Part shown: positions 1 through 7,088 of the stretch, piece after piece | Layout of the letters: every line of letters begins with the position of its first letter | Numbering within the stretch: position 1 is the stretch's first letter | Source of the DNA: Anaerolineae bacterium | Lineage (GTDB): Bacteria > Chloroflexota > Anaerolineae > Aggregatilineales > Phototrophicaceae | Assembly (NCBI GenBank): GCA_022826865.1 | Contig: JAJDUC010000004.1 | Coordinates: 1-38,155 of the forward strand | Direction of reading: 5' to 3' | Length of the DNA stretch: 38,155 nucleotides | Translations under genes and position numbers: made by a program | Notes under the pieces: generated by a model | What the model was told of the DNA's origin: nothing | Databases searched by the model: none | Seen by the model: only the letters and a program-made list of their open reading frames with translations

Positions 1-105
1 GCACGGCAAGCGCTCTTCTACTACATCGAAGCCTGGTACAACCGCCGCAGACGACATTCGTCGCTGGACTTTGCCAGTCCGATGCAATATGAGCAGGGGC
101 ATTAG
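1..105 (+). mobile_element. IS3-family transposase (OrfB), C-terminal fragment cut by the window edge
   Basis: Frame 1 is open from the first base to TAG at 103-105 and encodes 34 residues. They include [18 protein letters not shown] followed by SPMQYEQ. This matches the conserved end of IS3-family OrfB integrases (the E-x-W/F-Y-N-x-x-R-x-H-S-x-L pattern after the DDE catalytic core). The catalytic core and the first frame lie outside the window. The family recognition is strong because this tail is very characteristic. The subgroup cannot be decided from so little sequence. Confidence 0.85.
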
Positions 106-110
106 ACAGA

Positions 111-140
111 TTCAGTGTCCACTAAAGCGGGTCAAGACCA
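111..140 (+). repeat. Probable right terminal inverted repeat of the IS3-type element
   Basis: Six bases after the transposase stop lies TTCAGTGTCCACTAAAGCGG, continuing to GACCA at 140. IS3-family ends carry a terminal CA on the right and similar TGTCC..CTAAA sequence. The end at 140 is an inference, since the left end is outside the window and no target duplication can be checked. Confidence 0.5.
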
Positions 141-229
141 GTTTGGGGGCGCAGCCTGTTCGCAGCTTTGGCGTCCTGGCATACAATGGAAGCAGAAGCC
201 CTCTAAACCGCAGGGAGGTTGAAGATTTT

Positions 230-1312
230 ATGAGCATTTGCACCGTCTGTGTCCTAACGGGCGATCAAACCGGGCAAGAATTGCTTGACGAGGCGCTGCG
301 CGTCCTCGACCCGAGTGTCATCCGCATGCGCAACCTTCAATTCGAAACATTTGACCTCTCGCTGGAAAACCGCCGCAAGACCAAAAACGATGTCGTGCGG
401 GCGGCGGCGGCGCGCATTTTGGAAACGGGCTTGGGCATCAAAGCCGCGACCATCACGCCGGGCGATCCCGACGATGTCGGCAGCCCGAATGCGTTGCTGC
501 GCAACCTTATACATGGCAGCGTCATCCTGCGCACGGGGCGGCGGATTCCGTCCGTGCGCCCGCTGGCGGGCGTGCATGCGCCGATCGCTGTCGTGCGCAT
601 GGCGGTGGAGGGCGCTTATGCGGCGGAGGAATGGCGCGAGGGCGAAGGCATCAATGAAGTGGCCTACAACAAGCGCTTCATCAGTCGTCGTACCTGCCGC
701 GCAGTGGCCGAATTCACCTTCCAGTATGCTGAACAGCACCGGGCCACCGTGTTCGGCGGACCGAAATATACCGTCAGCCCAATCTATGAAGGCATGTTCA
801 AGGAGGAATTGGATCGGGCGGCGAGTTTGCACCGTCGTGTGCGTTATGATCCGCAGCTCATTGACGCGACCTATGCCCTGCTGCTGGAGACAACTGGCGA
901 GGCGCTGGTCATCCCGGCCCTAAATCGCGATGGAGACAATCTGAGCGACCTCGTGCTCAAGATGTTTGGGACCATCGCGGGCGCTGAATCTGTTGTCATC
1001 GCCTTTGATGACGATTTTAAGGTCAGAGTGGCGCTGACCGAGGCGCCGCATGGGACGGCCCCTAGCTTGATGGGCAAGAACATTGCGAATCCGATGGCCA
1101 TGCTGCTGGCCTGCGGCGCGACCCTGCGCTACGTGAACAGCAAGGAGGCGGCGATTGCCAGCCGCGCCATTTATGAAGCCACGCTGGAATCCGTCTACAA
1201 CGGCGTCAAAACGCCGGATCTGGGCGGGCAAGCCAGCACATCGGAGTTTGTGGATGAAGTAATCCGCGAGGTGCGTGGTAAACTTGAAGTATGGGATGCC
1301 CTGGGCGAATAG
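230..1312 (+). CDS. Isocitrate/isopropylmalate dehydrogenase-family oxidoreductase
   Basis: A 360-residue NAD(P)-dependent beta-decarboxylating dehydrogenase-fold protein. The start at 230 (MSICTVCVLTGDQTGQE) is chosen because GGGAGG lies 11 nt upstream and the residues before it look like read-through of the IS end. Family marks are GDQTGQE at 10-16 (in place of GDGIGPE), R91 and R101 in the substrate region, a lysine in GGPKYTV (K179), the metal-binding aspartates in LIDAT (D212) and NRDGDNLSD (D234-D240), and the NAD-loop motif EAPHGTAP (271-278). The usual RENTE(D/G)xY segment is replaced by RMAVEGAYAAEEW, which argues against classical ICD or LeuB. The real substrate is therefore open. 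The gene overlaps the next one by 22 bp if that gene starts at 1291. Confidence 0.85.
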   Translation: MSICTVCVLTGDQTGQELLDEALRVLDPSVIRMRNLQFETFDLSLENRRKTKNDVVRAAAARILETGLGIKAATITPGDPDDVGSPNALLRNLIHGSVILRTGRRIPSVRPLAGVHAPIAVVRMAVEGAYAAEEWREGEGINEVAYNKRFISRRTCRAVAEFTFQYAEQHRATVFGGPKYTVSPIYEGMFKEELDRAASLHRRVRYDPQLIDATYALLLETTGEALVIPALNRDGDNLSDLVLKMFGTIAGAESVVIAFDDDFKVRVALTEAPHGTAPSLMGKNIANPMAMLLACGATLRYVNSKEAAIASRAIYEATLESVYNGVKTPDLGGQASTSEFVDEVIREVRGKLEVWDALGE

Positions 1313-1794
1313 GCGGGCGGGCTTTGGACGAAATCCTAGAGCGTGATGTAGCCGACCTCTGGTCCATTCTCATCGACATTGTGACCGATGGTGAAAAGCG
1401 GCTGGCCAGCCACTTTGATACGCATCAATTGACTCCCCCCCAGTTCTATGTTTTAAAGACGCTCTCGGACAAGGAAGGCGAATGCCGCATCGGCGACATC
1501 GCGCGCGATCATCATTTGACCAGCGCCACCATGACTGGCTTGATCCAACGTTTGGAAGCGATGGAACCGCCTTTGGTGAAGCGGCAGAGAAACGCCTCCG
1601 ATGGACGTTCGGTTGATGTCATCCTGACGGCGGAAGGCGCGGCGCGCTTTCTGGCGGTGCAGCGCGCGCTGATGGATCAACTGCGCGCTGTCTTCGGTCT
1701 TCTGCCTGATGCCGAGCGGCGCGATATCATTTCCAAGGTCCGTCTCTATTTCAACATCTTCGCGCAGCAGTTTCCTGTCGAACGCCTAAAGTAA
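1291..1794 (+). CDS. MarR-family transcriptional regulator
   Basis: A 167-residue winged-helix protein. Residues about 45-125 show the MarR arrangement: a dimerisation helix, LTPPQFYVLKTL, the helix-turn-helix around IGDIARDHHLTSATMTGLIQRLE, and a wing with KRQRNASDGRSVDVILTAEG. The family acts as dimeric repressors or activators, often sensing small phenolic ligands. The ATG at 1291 overlaps the dehydrogenase gene. An in-frame TTG at 1324 (LDEILERD) gives a length closer to the usual MarR size, so the start is uncertain. The overlap suggests co-transcription with the dehydrogenase gene. What it controls cannot be read from the sequence. Confidence 0.88.
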   Translation: MGCPGRIGGRALDEILERDVADLWSILIDIVTDGEKRLASHFDTHQLTPPQFYVLKTLSDKEGECRIGDIARDHHLTSATMTGLIQRLEAMEPPLVKRQRNASDGRSVDVILTAEGAARFLAVQRALMDQLRAVFGLLPDAERRDIISKVRLYFNIFAQQFPVERLK

Positions 1795-2026
1795 TTTCCG
1801 ACTCTTGGGAACTCGTATAGCGGTCGAACCAGTTGATCATCTCCGTCAGTCGACTGATGCGATGATTTGCTTCGCCACTGCGCGACAGATCCTGCCAAGG
1901 TTCGTCGGCCTCCAGCCGAGTACTGCGAGACATGCAGATCTCCGCGCCGTCAGCCGGCCAATGCGGCTGTGAATGGGCTGCATTAATTTCGGTCATTCGC
2001 TTTGGCTTGGCATCGGATATGGTCAT
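1751..2026 (-). pseudogene. Remnant resembling the C-terminus of an S9 (prolyl oligopeptidase) peptidase
   Basis: This 91-codon frame begins with an ATGA overlap on the stop codon of the acetyltransferase gene upstream of it. Its middle part, LSRSGEANHRISRLTEM then INWFDRY, resembles the tail of S9-family acylaminoacyl/dipeptidyl peptidases (H-x-LSR-x-G-x-P-x-x-R-x-x-RL-x-x-I-x-x-WF-x-x-Y). The catalytic Ser and Asp regions are absent and the catalytic His position is not recognisable (WQDLSRSG). The frame runs 44 bp into the 3' end of the convergent MarR gene. It is most easily read as a decayed gene fragment. A short real gene coupled to the acetyltransferase is the alternative. Confidence 0.4.
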
Positions 2027-2631
2027 CCTCGTATTTTAGCTTTGATGCTGGGCAGTCCCGTCTCAAGAAGCTGGTCGAACACGGCGGCAGATTTCAAATG
2101 CTGAATGCTGCGCGGCGACATCGGAGATGGCTGCGGCGGATGCAATTCTAACTGCCACCAGCCGGTATCCCGCCAGTCCCCGTTTTTGTAACCCGCGCTC
2201 TTGATGATCCCGACCTTGCGGAATCCAATGGCTTCGTGAACGCGGACGCTGGCAGCGTTGGGCAAGGCGATGACGCCGATCGCATTGCGGTAACCTTGAT
2301 TGCGCAGAATGGCAATCAGCGAGCGGTACAAGGCGCGCGCGACGCCGCGACCCTGAAATAAGGGATGGATGTAGACGGTTGTCTCAGCTGTCCATTGATA
2401 AGCGGCGCGGGCACGGAAGGGGCTGGCGTAGGCGTATCCGGCGAGTTTTCCGTTTATTTCGCAAATCAGCCAAGGATATTGGCGCAATGTCCTGCTGATT
2501 CTGTCGGCGATCTCGGCCTCGGAAGGCACTAAAGTCTCAAAGGAGATATGAGTGTCGCGGACGATGGGCGCATAGATCTCCAGTATGTCAGCCGCGTCTG
2601 CGCGTGTCGCAAGACGGATGCCAACGAGCAT
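2023..2631 (-). CDS. GNAT acetyltransferase, phosphinothricin acetyltransferase (PAT/Bar) type
   Basis: 202 residues. The first ~165 match PAT-type N-acetyltransferases: IRLATRADAADILEIY at the N-terminus, a SFET.(V)PS segment, YPWLICE, the acetyl-CoA loop QGRGVARALY, IALPNAASVRVHEAIGF, and the family-typical GDWRDTGWWQLEL. It should move an acetyl group from acetyl-CoA to an amine. PAT relatives act on phosphinothricin, methionine sulfone or similar amino acids, and the natural substrate is not shown. About 35 extra C-terminal residues are unusual. Its ATG overlaps the deformylase stop (TAATG), so the two are probably translationally coupled. Confidence 0.88.
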   Translation of the reverse strand: MLVGIRLATRADAADILEIYAPIVRDTHISFETLVPSEAEIADRISRTLRQYPWLICEINGKLAGYAYASPFRARAAYQWTAETTVYIHPLFQGRGVARALYRSLIAILRNQGYRNAIGVIALPNAASVRVHEAIGFRKVGIIKSAGYKNGDWRDTGWWQLELHPPQPSPMSPRSIQHLKSAAVFDQLLETGLPSIKAKIRG

Positions 2632-3164
2632 TAGGCTTCGGTCACATCGCTGGCGAGCGCTTCCGCCGCGTCCGGGCGCCAGACTCTTGTGGCAATGTCG
2701 ATGAATAAAATGCCATCCAGATGATCCATCTCATGTTGAAAAACGCGCGCCAGCCAGCCTTCCACCGTCAGACGGGTCGGTGTTCCCCAGCGATCCTGGC
2801 CAGCGATTTCAATGCTTTCGCGCCGCTCGACTTCTCCCAGCAGGCCGGGCAGGGACAGACAGCCTTCGACGCCGTCCGCGGTTTCCTCGCTTCGCCAAAC
2901 CACGCGCGGGTTTGCGAGTACATAAAGCAGCCCGGCATCTTCGCCGTAAGCCTCCCGACTTTCATCGTTGTCGGGCAGGCGAGCGATAATGACGCGCAAG
3001 CTGCGCGCGACTTGCGGACCGGCCAATCCGACCCCTTCGGCTTCAATCATTGTGTCGGTCATGTCGTCAACCAAGGTCTGAAACTCGTCGCCGAAATCGC
3101 TGACGCGAAGCGCCTGTCGGCGAAGCAAGGGATTATCAGGCTGTATAATCTGCAGCACGGTCAT
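2631..3164 (-). CDS. def: Peptide deformylase
   Basis: 177 residues. All three deformylase motifs are present: GVGLAGPQ (44-51), EGCLSLP (100-106, metal ligand C102) and QHEMDHLDG (143-151, metal ligands H144 and H148 and catalytic E145). The enzyme removes the N-formyl group from nascent proteins at the ribosome using Fe2+ or Zn2+. Length is normal for the family. It is the first gene of the minus-strand unit def - PAT acetyltransferase - S9-like remnant. A TAGAAT -10-like hexamer lies at 3206-3201 (minus strand) just upstream, with no clear -35. Confidence 0.97.
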   Translation of the reverse strand: MTVLQIIQPDNPLLRRQALRVSDFGDEFQTLVDDMTDTMIEAEGVGLAGPQVARSLRVIIARLPDNDESREAYGEDAGLLYVLANPRVVWRSEETADGVEGCLSLPGLLGEVERRESIEIAGQDRWGTPTRLTVEGWLARVFQHEMDHLDGILFIDIATRVWRPDAAEALASDVTEA

Positions 3165-3303
3165 CTGTTGGCTCTCTGATTGCGGACGACGATGCGCCTA
3201 ATTCTAGCGTAAAGCCATACATCAGGACTACAAGCAATTCGAATTTGCGGATGAGATCCACAGCAAAGGCGTCGATAGGCCCGCCGCCGCAGCAGGCCGG
3301 AAA

Positions 3304-3357
3304 TTTACATGAAGTTTACAGAGCGCGGCGGCAAGTGGCATTGACTTGCGCGATAAT
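3304..3357 (+). promoter_or_regulatory. Direct repeats phased at 11 bp plus -10 element ahead of the two-component genes
   Basis: TTTACA occurs at 3304-3309 and again at 3315-3320, exactly 11 bp apart. This is the spacing bound by head-to-tail dimers of OmpR/PhoB-family regulators. A GATAAT -10-like hexamer lies at 3352-3357 with only a poor -35, as expected of an activated promoter. The downstream gene encodes a PhoB-type regulator, so autoregulation is a natural inference. Only two half-sites are seen and nothing proves binding. Confidence 0.45.
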
Positions 3358-3434
3358 GAAGATGAACATGCTGAACGATAAATTAACCGCAGACGGAACT
3401 GGTTCGCGTTGCCGGCGCGCAGCGGCACTGGATC

Positions 3435-4124
3435 ATGGAGATGGCCGAAACCATACTTGTTGTTGATGATGAGCAGCGAATCATAGATCTTGCCAGGATG
3501 TATCTGGAACAAGATGGATTCCGCGTAGCGAGCGCGACCAACGGCACGATCGCCAGGCGCGTGATTCTGCGCGACCAGCCGAGCTTGGTTGTGCTCGATC
3601 TGATGCTGCCGGGCATGGATGGCTTGGAAGTCTGTCGGCGTGTGCGGGAGGCCTCCGATGTGCCGATCATCATGTTGACAGCGCGCAGCGAAGATATCGA
3701 CAAAATCGTCGGCTTGGAGTTGGGCGCCGATGACTATCTGACCAAGCCTTTCAATCCGCGAGAATTGGTCGCGCGGATCCGGGCGATATTGCGGCGGACC
3801 GATCGCGCCGATGCCAATGACGACATGCCGGCGACAATCGCCCTCGGCAATCTCACCATTGACGCGCGCCGCCGCCACGTGGAAATTGACGGCCGGCCGA
3901 TTGAATTGCGTCTGAAAGAGTTTGATCTCTTGCAAACCCTGGCGGAAAACAAGGGTGCGGTGTTCAGCCGCGAACGCCTGCTGAATGTGGTCTGGGGCTA
4001 TGATTTTGCGGGCGAAACCCGTACGGTGGATGTGCATATCGCCCACCTGCGGCACAAGTTGCGCGATATGGCTCCGGTGATCGAGACGGTCTGGGGAGTG
4101 GGTTACAAGCTTGAAGATCGCTAA
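3435..4124 (+). CDS. OmpR/PhoB-family response regulator
   Basis: 229 residues from ATG 3435, or 227 from the ATG at 3441 (MAETILVVDDE), which fits homologues slightly better. The receiver domain (about 1-120) has the acidic pair D9/D10, the phospho-acceptor D53 in VVLDLMLPGMDG, T80 in IIMLTAR and K102 in YLTKPF, numbered from 3441. The C-terminal winged-helix DNA-binding domain has RLKEFDLLQTLAEN, FSRERLLNVVWGYDF, TRTVDVHIAHLRHKL and the closing VWGVGYKLE. It is phosphorylated by the kinase encoded next door, whose start overlaps its end by 14 bp. The stimulus is not evident from the neighbours. Confidence 0.96.
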   Translation: MEMAETILVVDDEQRIIDLARMYLEQDGFRVASATNGTIARRVILRDQPSLVVLDLMLPGMDGLEVCRRVREASDVPIIMLTARSEDIDKIVGLELGADDYLTKPFNPRELVARIRAILRRTDRADANDDMPATIALGNLTIDARRRHVEIDGRPIELRLKEFDLLQTLAENKGAVFSRERLLNVVWGYDFAGETRTVDVHIAHLRHKLRDMAPVIETVWGVGYKLEDR

Positions 4125-5646
4125 GAGGCTGCGCCTTTCCTTCAATTTGCGGCTGCGTCTGCTTTCTTCTTATTTGGTTCTTCTGGCGATGACCCTGGGC
4201 GTGGGCGCGCTGGCTCTGGTTTTGTTAATAGGCAATCGCGCCGCGCCGCCGGAACCGACTTACGAACGCTTGGCCGCTTTGACGCGGGGTCTCAATTACC
4301 TAGACTATGTCGCGGATATCCCGGCCGATCCCAACTTCAGCTTTTTGCAGGATCAGGTCAACAGCCTCCTGGATAAGTTTGCTGAGACGCGTCAGGTCAG
4401 AACGCTGCAGATTCGTTTGACTGCGGACGGCCCCCATGTCCTCTACGACAGCGCGAGGAAGTACCTTCCAGGCGAGATGATCCATTTGCAAGGGGATGGT
4501 TATCATAGCGACCAGTTGGCGAAGGTATTGCCGCGCGGAAGCGAGCAATTCTTTGGCGGATTCAAGGATCCGGGCGGGGGCGAATGGGTCTATGGCGGCC
4601 TCATGTTTGGGCCGCAGCGTCCATTTCGCGATCGCTTCAGCGAGGTGGATATCTGGCTGCTGGCTGAGCCGCGCCCTACGGTCAGTCTGCAGGAAACCCT
4701 GGCGGTCTTCGGCAGAGCTCTGGCGCCGCCGCTGCTCCAGGCCGGGATCGTCGGCATCGCCGTGGCGATACTGCTGGCGGCCCTGATCAGCCGGACAATC
4801 GCCCGCCCCTTGCAGCGTCTGGTAAAAGGCGCGACATCCGTGTCGCGCGGTGACTATGAGGTGAGCGTACCGGTCAGCGGTCCGCCAGAATTGCGTTCTC
4901 TGGCGGATTCATTCAATCTAATGACGGCGGAAGTCCTGGCCGCGAATACCGCCCAGCGCGATTTTCTGAGCAATGTCTCGCATGATTTGAAGACGCCTTT
5001 GACTTCGATTCAGGGTTATGCGCAGGCGATCATTGATGGCGCGGCCGATGACAGTAAAGCGGCGGCGCAGATTATCTATGAAGAAGCGAGCCGCCTGGAT
5101 CGTATGGTTGTCCAGTTAACCGACCTTGAACGCCTGCAAGCGGGCAAACTTTCGATGAAGAGCGATCGCATCAAGGTTGCGCAGCTTGTTGAGGCGGTCG
5201 TGCAAAGCCTGACGGTGGTCGCCGAGAATGAGGACATCACATTAAAATCGACGCTGGCGCCCGTGCCCGATGTCATTGGCGATGGCGACCGCCTGGCGCA
5301 GGTGATGGTCAACCTGATCAGCAACGCCTTGAAGTACACGCCGGCAGGCGGCCAAGTGCTTATAAGCTGCAAGCGCGCCTCGGACGGCGTGAACGTTTCA
5401 ATACGCGATACCGGCATGGGAATTCCCCGCGAGGAATTGCCCCGTGTCTTTGAACGCTTTTATCAGGTGGACAAGGCGCGCGGGCCGCAGCGCGGGGCCG
5501 GTCTCGGCTTGGCGATCACGCGGGAAATCGTCGAAGCGCATGGCGGCAAAATCACAGTGTCGAGCCGCGGCCGCGACCTCGGCGCGATATTCCGGGTCTG
5601 GCTGCCGGCGGCGGGGCATGGCGCTTTTGCAGAGTCCGCAAGCTAG
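4111..5646 (+). CDS. Membrane sensor histidine kinase (HAMP-HisKA-HATPase)
   Basis: 511 residues from a TTG at 4111 that overlaps the regulator gene by 14 bp. No better start precedes the first membrane helix (about 18-42). An extracytoplasmic sensor region of ~160 residues follows, then a second helix (about 205-228), a HAMP linker (to ~280), the HisKA box SNVSHDLKTPLTSIQGY with phospho-accepting H291, and the ATPase boxes N (NLISNALKYTP), G1 (DTGMGIP), F (FERFYQVD) and G2 (GAGLGLAIT). All catalytic boxes are intact. It forms a two-component pair with the preceding regulator. The sensor domain was not recognised. Confidence 0.95.
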   Translation: MKIAKRLRLSFNLRLRLLSSYLVLLAMTLGVGALALVLLIGNRAAPPEPTYERLAALTRGLNYLDYVADIPADPNFSFLQDQVNSLLDKFAETRQVRTLQIRLTADGPHVLYDSARKYLPGEMIHLQGDGYHSDQLAKVLPRGSEQFFGGFKDPGGGEWVYGGLMFGPQRPFRDRFSEVDIWLLAEPRPTVSLQETLAVFGRALAPPLLQAGIVGIAVAILLAALISRTIARPLQRLVKGATSVSRGDYEVSVPVSGPPELRSLADSFNLMTAEVLAANTAQRDFLSNVSHDLKTPLTSIQGYAQAIIDGAADDSKAAAQIIYEEASRLDRMVVQLTDLERLQAGKLSMKSDRIKVAQLVEAVVQSLTVVAENEDITLKSTLAPVPDVIGDGDRLAQVMVNLISNALKYTPAGGQVLISCKRASDGVNVSIRDTGMGIPREELPRVFERFYQVDKARGPQRGAGLGLAITREIVEAHGGKITVSSRGRDLGAIFRVWLPAAGHGAFAESAS

Positions 5647-5679
5647 ACGGAAAGCGGTCTCTGGCCAGCGCTCCCGCCT

Positions 5680-6729
5680 TCAATCCAGCATTATCTTACT
5701 ACTGACATCATAAGCCAGCGCCGGCATCTCCAGCGAAACCGACACGTTGTTCCCGCGCTGAAAATAGCGATCAACGCCAGTATGCGCGATTAGCTCGGTG
5801 CCGTCAGAAAGCGCCAGACCCAATCGCTGATAATGTCCATAGAATTCGCGCCAGCGCACGGTCGCCCGCGTTCCGCGCTCTTCAAAACTCACCGCCAGCG
5901 CCTCGGGGCGGATCATCAATTGGACTTGACCGGTCTTCGGATGAAAGAGCTTGACCTCGCCCAGTCGGCTGTCGGCGGTCATACCCTGGGCTTCCGCAGC
6001 AAGAAAGTTCGCCTCGCCGACAAATTTCGCCACGCTCACATTGGCGGGGCGATTGTAGATGACATGAGGCGTCGCCACCTGCACGAGCCGGCCTTCAAAG
6101 AGCACGGCGATCTCGTCGGAGAGGCTGAGCGCTTCGTGCTGGTCATGCGTGACAAAGATGGCGGTCGTGCCCGTTTCCAGCAAAATGTGGCGCACTTCGC
6201 TGCGCACCTGCGAGCGCAAGCCCGTATCCAGGTTGGAGAAGGGCTCATCAAGCAGCAATATGTCGGGATTGGGCGCCAGCGCGCGCGCCAAGGCGACGCG
6301 CTGCTGTTCGCCGCCGGAAAGCTCATGCGGCATGCGCTCGGCATATTCCGCCATGCCGACCATTTCCAGCAGTTGCGCTACCTGCGATTTGCGCTTTTCC
6401 CGCGCCCCGCCTAAGCCGAATGCGATGTTTTCCGCCACGTTGACATGAGGGAACAGCGCATAATCCTGAAAAACCATGCCAACCTTGCGCTTGTCCGGCG
6501 GCACGAAATGCGATTCATCGGCGACGATGTTCTCGCCAATTATGATGCGACCGCTGCTCGGCTTCTCGAAACCCGCCAGCAGACGCAGCGTCGTTGTTTT
6601 GCCGCCGCCGCTCGGTCCCAACAACGTCAAGAATTCACTCGGGCGCACCTTGAGCGTAATATCATGCACGGCCGGCAATTGGCCATTGTAGCTTTTGGTG
6701 AGATGGTCGGCTTGAAGCGAGTAATCCAT
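5680..6729 (-). CDS. fbpC: ABC transporter ATP-binding protein, Fe(3+)-type
   Basis: 349 residues. Walker A is GPSGGGKTT (38-46), the Q-loop VFQDYALFP contains Q88, the signature LSGGEQQR starts at 137, Walker B is ILLLDEPFSNLD (157-168), and the switch His is in FVTHDQ. The C-terminal ~110 residues look like the TOBE-type regulatory domain of FbpC/PotA importers. It powers uptake by the FbpB permease encoded upstream. No strong ribosome site precedes its ATG. It is separated from fbpB by 359 bp that hold a MITE-like element, so it may depend on its own weak promoter. Assignment to iron rests on the neighbouring FbpA- and FbpB-like genes. Confidence 0.9.
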   Translation of the reverse strand: MDYSLQADHLTKSYNGQLPAVHDITLKVRPSEFLTLLGPSGGGKTTTLRLLAGFEKPSSGRIIIGENIVADESHFVPPDKRKVGMVFQDYALFPHVNVAENIAFGLGGAREKRKSQVAQLLEMVGMAEYAERMPHELSGGEQQRVALARALAPNPDILLLDEPFSNLDTGLRSQVRSEVRHILLETGTTAIFVTHDQHEALSLSDEIAVLFEGRLVQVATPHVIYNRPANVSVAKFVGEANFLAAEAQGMTADSRLGEVKLFHPKTGQVQLMIRPEALAVSFEERGTRATVRWREFYGHYQRLGLALSDGTELIAHTGVDRYFQRGNNVSVSLEMPALAYDVSSKIMLD

Positions 6730-7088
6730 GCCGTTTAGGATTCGCCCATATCATCTTCACGAGCAAGCATAGTGCAAAAGAGCGCCGCATAAAGGGCAAA
6801 TCACCCGGACAGGCAGAGCAATCGCATCAAAACAAAGTCCGCCGATGGCCATGTAAAATTGTAGGGGCGTCTCGTGAGACGACCGTTGAAAATGGCCTAA
6901 AAATTGTTGGGCGTTTCAGCGGGTCGCGTAGGTCGCGTAGACACTGACCGCCGACACTGACCGACAAACACCGCTACAGATTACAAAATATGAGCAAAAA
7001 ATGTCATTTTTCAACGCAAATTCAATTTGCTGCGATTGCTCTGCCCGGGCAGGCGACAGCGCCCGGACGCTACTGCGTTAATGCCAGT
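6730..7088. other. 359-bp gap inside the iron-uptake operon
   Basis: This stretch separates fbpB from fbpC and holds no convincing gene. Most of it (6814-7043) is the MITE-like element described separately. Between the element and fbpC, on the minus strand, there is only a weak promoter-like pair (TTGCAC, 18 bp, TGATAT). Such a long gap is unusual for this operon type, in which the ATPase gene normally follows closely. Confidence 0.6.
6814..7043. repeat. MITE-like element, copy A (230 bp, terminal inverted repeats, probable target duplication)
   Basis: The left end CAGAGCAATCGCATCAAA (from 6814) is matched in inverse orientation at the right end (to 7043) by CAGAGCAATCGCAGCAAA, 17 of 18 identical. 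Directly outside lie CCCGGACAGG (6804-6813) and CCCGGGCAGG (7044-7053), 9 of 10 identical, as expected of a target-site duplication. Inside are a GTAGGGGCG hairpin (CGTCTC-GT-GAGACG), a 9-bp tandem repeat GTCGCGTAG (6923-6940) and an 11-bp repeat GACACTGACCG (6940-6950, 6953-6963). No transposase is encoded. It sits between fbpB and fbpC. Confidence 0.75.

Noticed and set aside
3228..4145. A 305-codon open frame opposite the response regulator.
   Set aside because: It mirrors a gene with all response-regulator residues and has no start site or motifs of its own.
6923..6963. Short tandem repeats (GTCGCGTAG twice, GACACTGACCG twice), considered as an iteron or CRISPR-like array.
   Set aside because: There are only two units each, they lie inside a MITE-like element, and no replication or cas gene is near.
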